A stretch of DNA of 7,274 bases from an uncultured Planctomycetaceae bacterium (lineage in GTDB: Bacteria; Planctomycetota; Planctomycetia; Pirellulales; UBA1268). Under the pieces are notes generated by a model, which was not told the DNA's origin, searched no databases, and worked only from the letters and a program-made list of their open reading frames with translations. A program made the position numbers and the translations under genes. Of the stretch, positions 6,336 through 7,274 are shown in pieces (the first letter of the stretch is position 1; the number at the start of each line of letters is the position of its first letter). The stretch is taken from positions 1 to 7,274 of the forward strand of contig CAJBSQ010000672.1 in the NCBI GenBank assembly GCA_903958265.1, in the 5' to 3' direction.

Positions 6336-7274
6336 TCATTCTATCGCCGCGGAAGCTCCCGCCACCAGCGCCGCGGCCATCCTTTCGGAGGCGAGTCGGG
6401 CGTCTCCGCCGGCCGCGCCGAGTTCCCGGGCCGCCACGTGGCAGTGAACCACATGGTTTCCCAGCAGGGTTTGCGGCGGATCGATCGTCCGGCAGACGGG
6501 TTCGGCCAGCGGACACCGGGGATGAAACCGGCAGCCCGCCGGCGGTCGCGCCGGGCTCGGCACGTCGCCCGTCAGCACGATCCGCCGGCGGCGGCGATGC
6601 AGATCGACCGTGGGCACCGCTGAAAACAACGCGATCGTGTAGGGGTGGAGCGATTCCCGCCGCAGCTCGCCGGCCGTCGTCCGCTCGACGATCCGACCCA
6701 GGTACATCACCGCCACCTCATCGGCGACGTATTCCACCGCAGCAAGGTCGTGCGACACGAACAGGTACGTCAGGCCGAGCCGTTCGCGGAGCTCCACGAG
6801 CAGGTTGATCACCTGCGCCTGGATCGAGACGTCGAGCGCCGAGATTGGCTCATCGAGCACGAGGAACTCGGGCTCGAGCACGACGGCCCGCGCGATCGCA
6901 ATCCGCTGCCGCTGGCCTCCGGAAAACTCATGCGGGTAGCGGGCGAGCGCGGCCGCCGGCATCCCGGTGCGGTCGAGGGCCGTGGTCATCCGGCCGAGCC
7001 GTTCGGCCGCATCGCCGAGCCCGTGGATGACGAGCCCCTCCTCGAGAATCTGCCGCACCGTCATTCGCGGATTGAGCGAGCCGTACGGATCCTGAAAGAC
7101 GATCTGCATCCGGCGTCGTAGTTTTCGCAGCGCGTCGCCCCGCAGCCGGCGAACATCCTCGCCGCCGATCGAGACGTGGTCGTTGGTGTTGCTGTTTCTC
7201 CAGTCGGGCAGGCCATAGAACTCAATCGCCTTCCAGACGCAATAATCATAAACAGTTTTCCGATAGGTGTCATC
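6336..7274 (-). CDS. Oligopeptide/dipeptide ABC transporter ATPase, C-terminal part (OppF/DppF-like)
   Basis: This is the ATP-hydrolysing subunit of an Opp/Dpp-type importer that drives peptide (or nickel) uptake at the inner membrane. Numbered from Met at 7109, it shows the Q-loop VFQDPYGSLNPR (4-15), signature FSGGQRQRIAIARA (62-75), Walker B EFLVLDE (81-87), D-loop SALD (90-93), H-loop His120 (FVSHD) and the Oligo_HPY tail (HPYT at 155, then GCRFHPRCP). Four cysteines at 193, 199, 206 and 223 match the pattern that in some Opp/Dpp ATPases holds an iron-sulfur cluster. Upstream of Met 7109 the ABC sequence continues (GGEDVRRLRGDALRKLRRR) to about 7176. Beyond that the frame stays open to the edge but shows no Walker A and does not look like an ABC protein. 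Met 7109 is therefore not a real start. An OppF/DppF position is more likely than OppD from the DPYGSLNPR motif. Permease and binding-protein genes are not in the window. Confidence 0.85.
   Translation of the reverse strand, partial: DDTYRKTVYDYCVWKAIEFYGLPDWRNSNTNDHVSIGGEDVRRLRGDALRKLRRRMQIVFQDPYGSLNPRMTVRQILEEGLVIHGLGDAAERLGRMTTALDRTGMPAAALARYPHEFSGGQRQRIAIARAVVLEPEFLVLDEPISALDVSIQAQVINLLVELRERLGLTYLFVSHDLAAVEYVADEVAVMYLGRIVERTTAGELRRESLHPYTIALFSAVPTVDLHRRRRRIVLTGDVPSPARPPAGCRFHPRCPLAEPVCRTIDPPQTLLGNHVVHCHVAARELGAAGGDARLASERMAAALVAGASAAIE
7176..7274. other. Low-GC segment of foreign look at the right edge
   Basis: G+C is 48 of 99 bases here against 62 of 95 in 7081-7175. The ABC frame reads on as a chain with YRKTVYDYC, WKAIEFYGLPDW and RNSNTNDH, unlike any ABC ATPase. 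The plus strand is also open in one frame (VVVGVAVSPVGQAIELN). Which strand, if any, is coding cannot be decided from 99 bases. The segment may be an assembly join, a mobile insertion, or the end of another gene. I recognise no transposase or terminal inverted repeat. Confidence 0.55.

Noticed and set aside
6086..6808. 240-codon plus-strand frame over the EF-hand and ABC genes
   Set aside because: It is antisense to two real genes, and its Arg/Pro-rich product is typical of a shadow frame.
7061..7273. Small minus-strand frame beginning MTPIGKLFMIIASGRR
   Set aside because: GK is followed by L, not S/T, so it is not a shifted Walker A; the rest is out of frame with the ABC gene and has no motif.
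1..7274. CRISPR array, tRNA, rRNA, transposase or phage genes
   Set aside because: No regularly spaced repeats, cloverleaf-like segments, rRNA stretches, or transposase or integrase motifs were seen on either strand.

Overview
The window is GC-rich (about two thirds or more G+C by eye) and codes for a run of exported proteins: a standalone PDZ protein, an EF-hand protein with a Pro-rich tail, a TPM-domain membrane protein with a very long coiled coil, and a small secreted protein with an Ala/Pro linker. This mix, with weak Shine-Dalgarno sites and wide spacing, suggests a Planctomycetota bacterium (Pirellulales-like). That placement is an inference from protein style; there is no rRNA or marker gene here.

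Layout. Positions 2-319 (minus) hold the N-terminal part of an exported protein that runs off the left edge. A gene-free stretch of 331 bases (320-650) separates it from the divergent plus-strand gene at 651-1511, an exported PDZ-domain protein. That gene meets, tail to tail, a minus-strand gene at 1560-4139 for a TPM (TLP18.3/Psb32/MOLO-1) domain protein anchored by one membrane segment and followed by about 570 residues of predicted cytoplasmic coiled coil. The 48-base convergent gap contains two short hairpins. Upstream of the TPM gene, on the same strand, lie gldA (glycerol dehydrogenase, 4258-5451), an exported EF-hand protein (5432-6292) and the C-terminal part of an oligopeptide/dipeptide-type ABC transporter ATPase (6336 to the right edge).

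How the genes relate. On the minus strand the order of transcription is ABC ATPase, EF-hand protein, gldA, then the TPM gene. The first three are close (43-base gap, then a 20-base overlap) and could be one operon. A nested GC-rich hairpin directly after gldA probably separates it from the TPM gene. I see no single pathway joining them: a peptide importer, a calcium-binding exported protein and glycerol oxidation are an ordinary mixed operon.

The most unusual spot is the right end. The ABC ATPase is normal from its Q-loop to its C-terminus, but upstream of about position 7176 the base composition falls to 48% G+C. The reading frame stays open, yet the Walker A motif that should lie there is absent in all three minus-strand frames. 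Either foreign sequence is joined here (assembly chimera or insertion) or the gene is truly interrupted. No CRISPR array, tRNA, rRNA or recognisable transposase is present.
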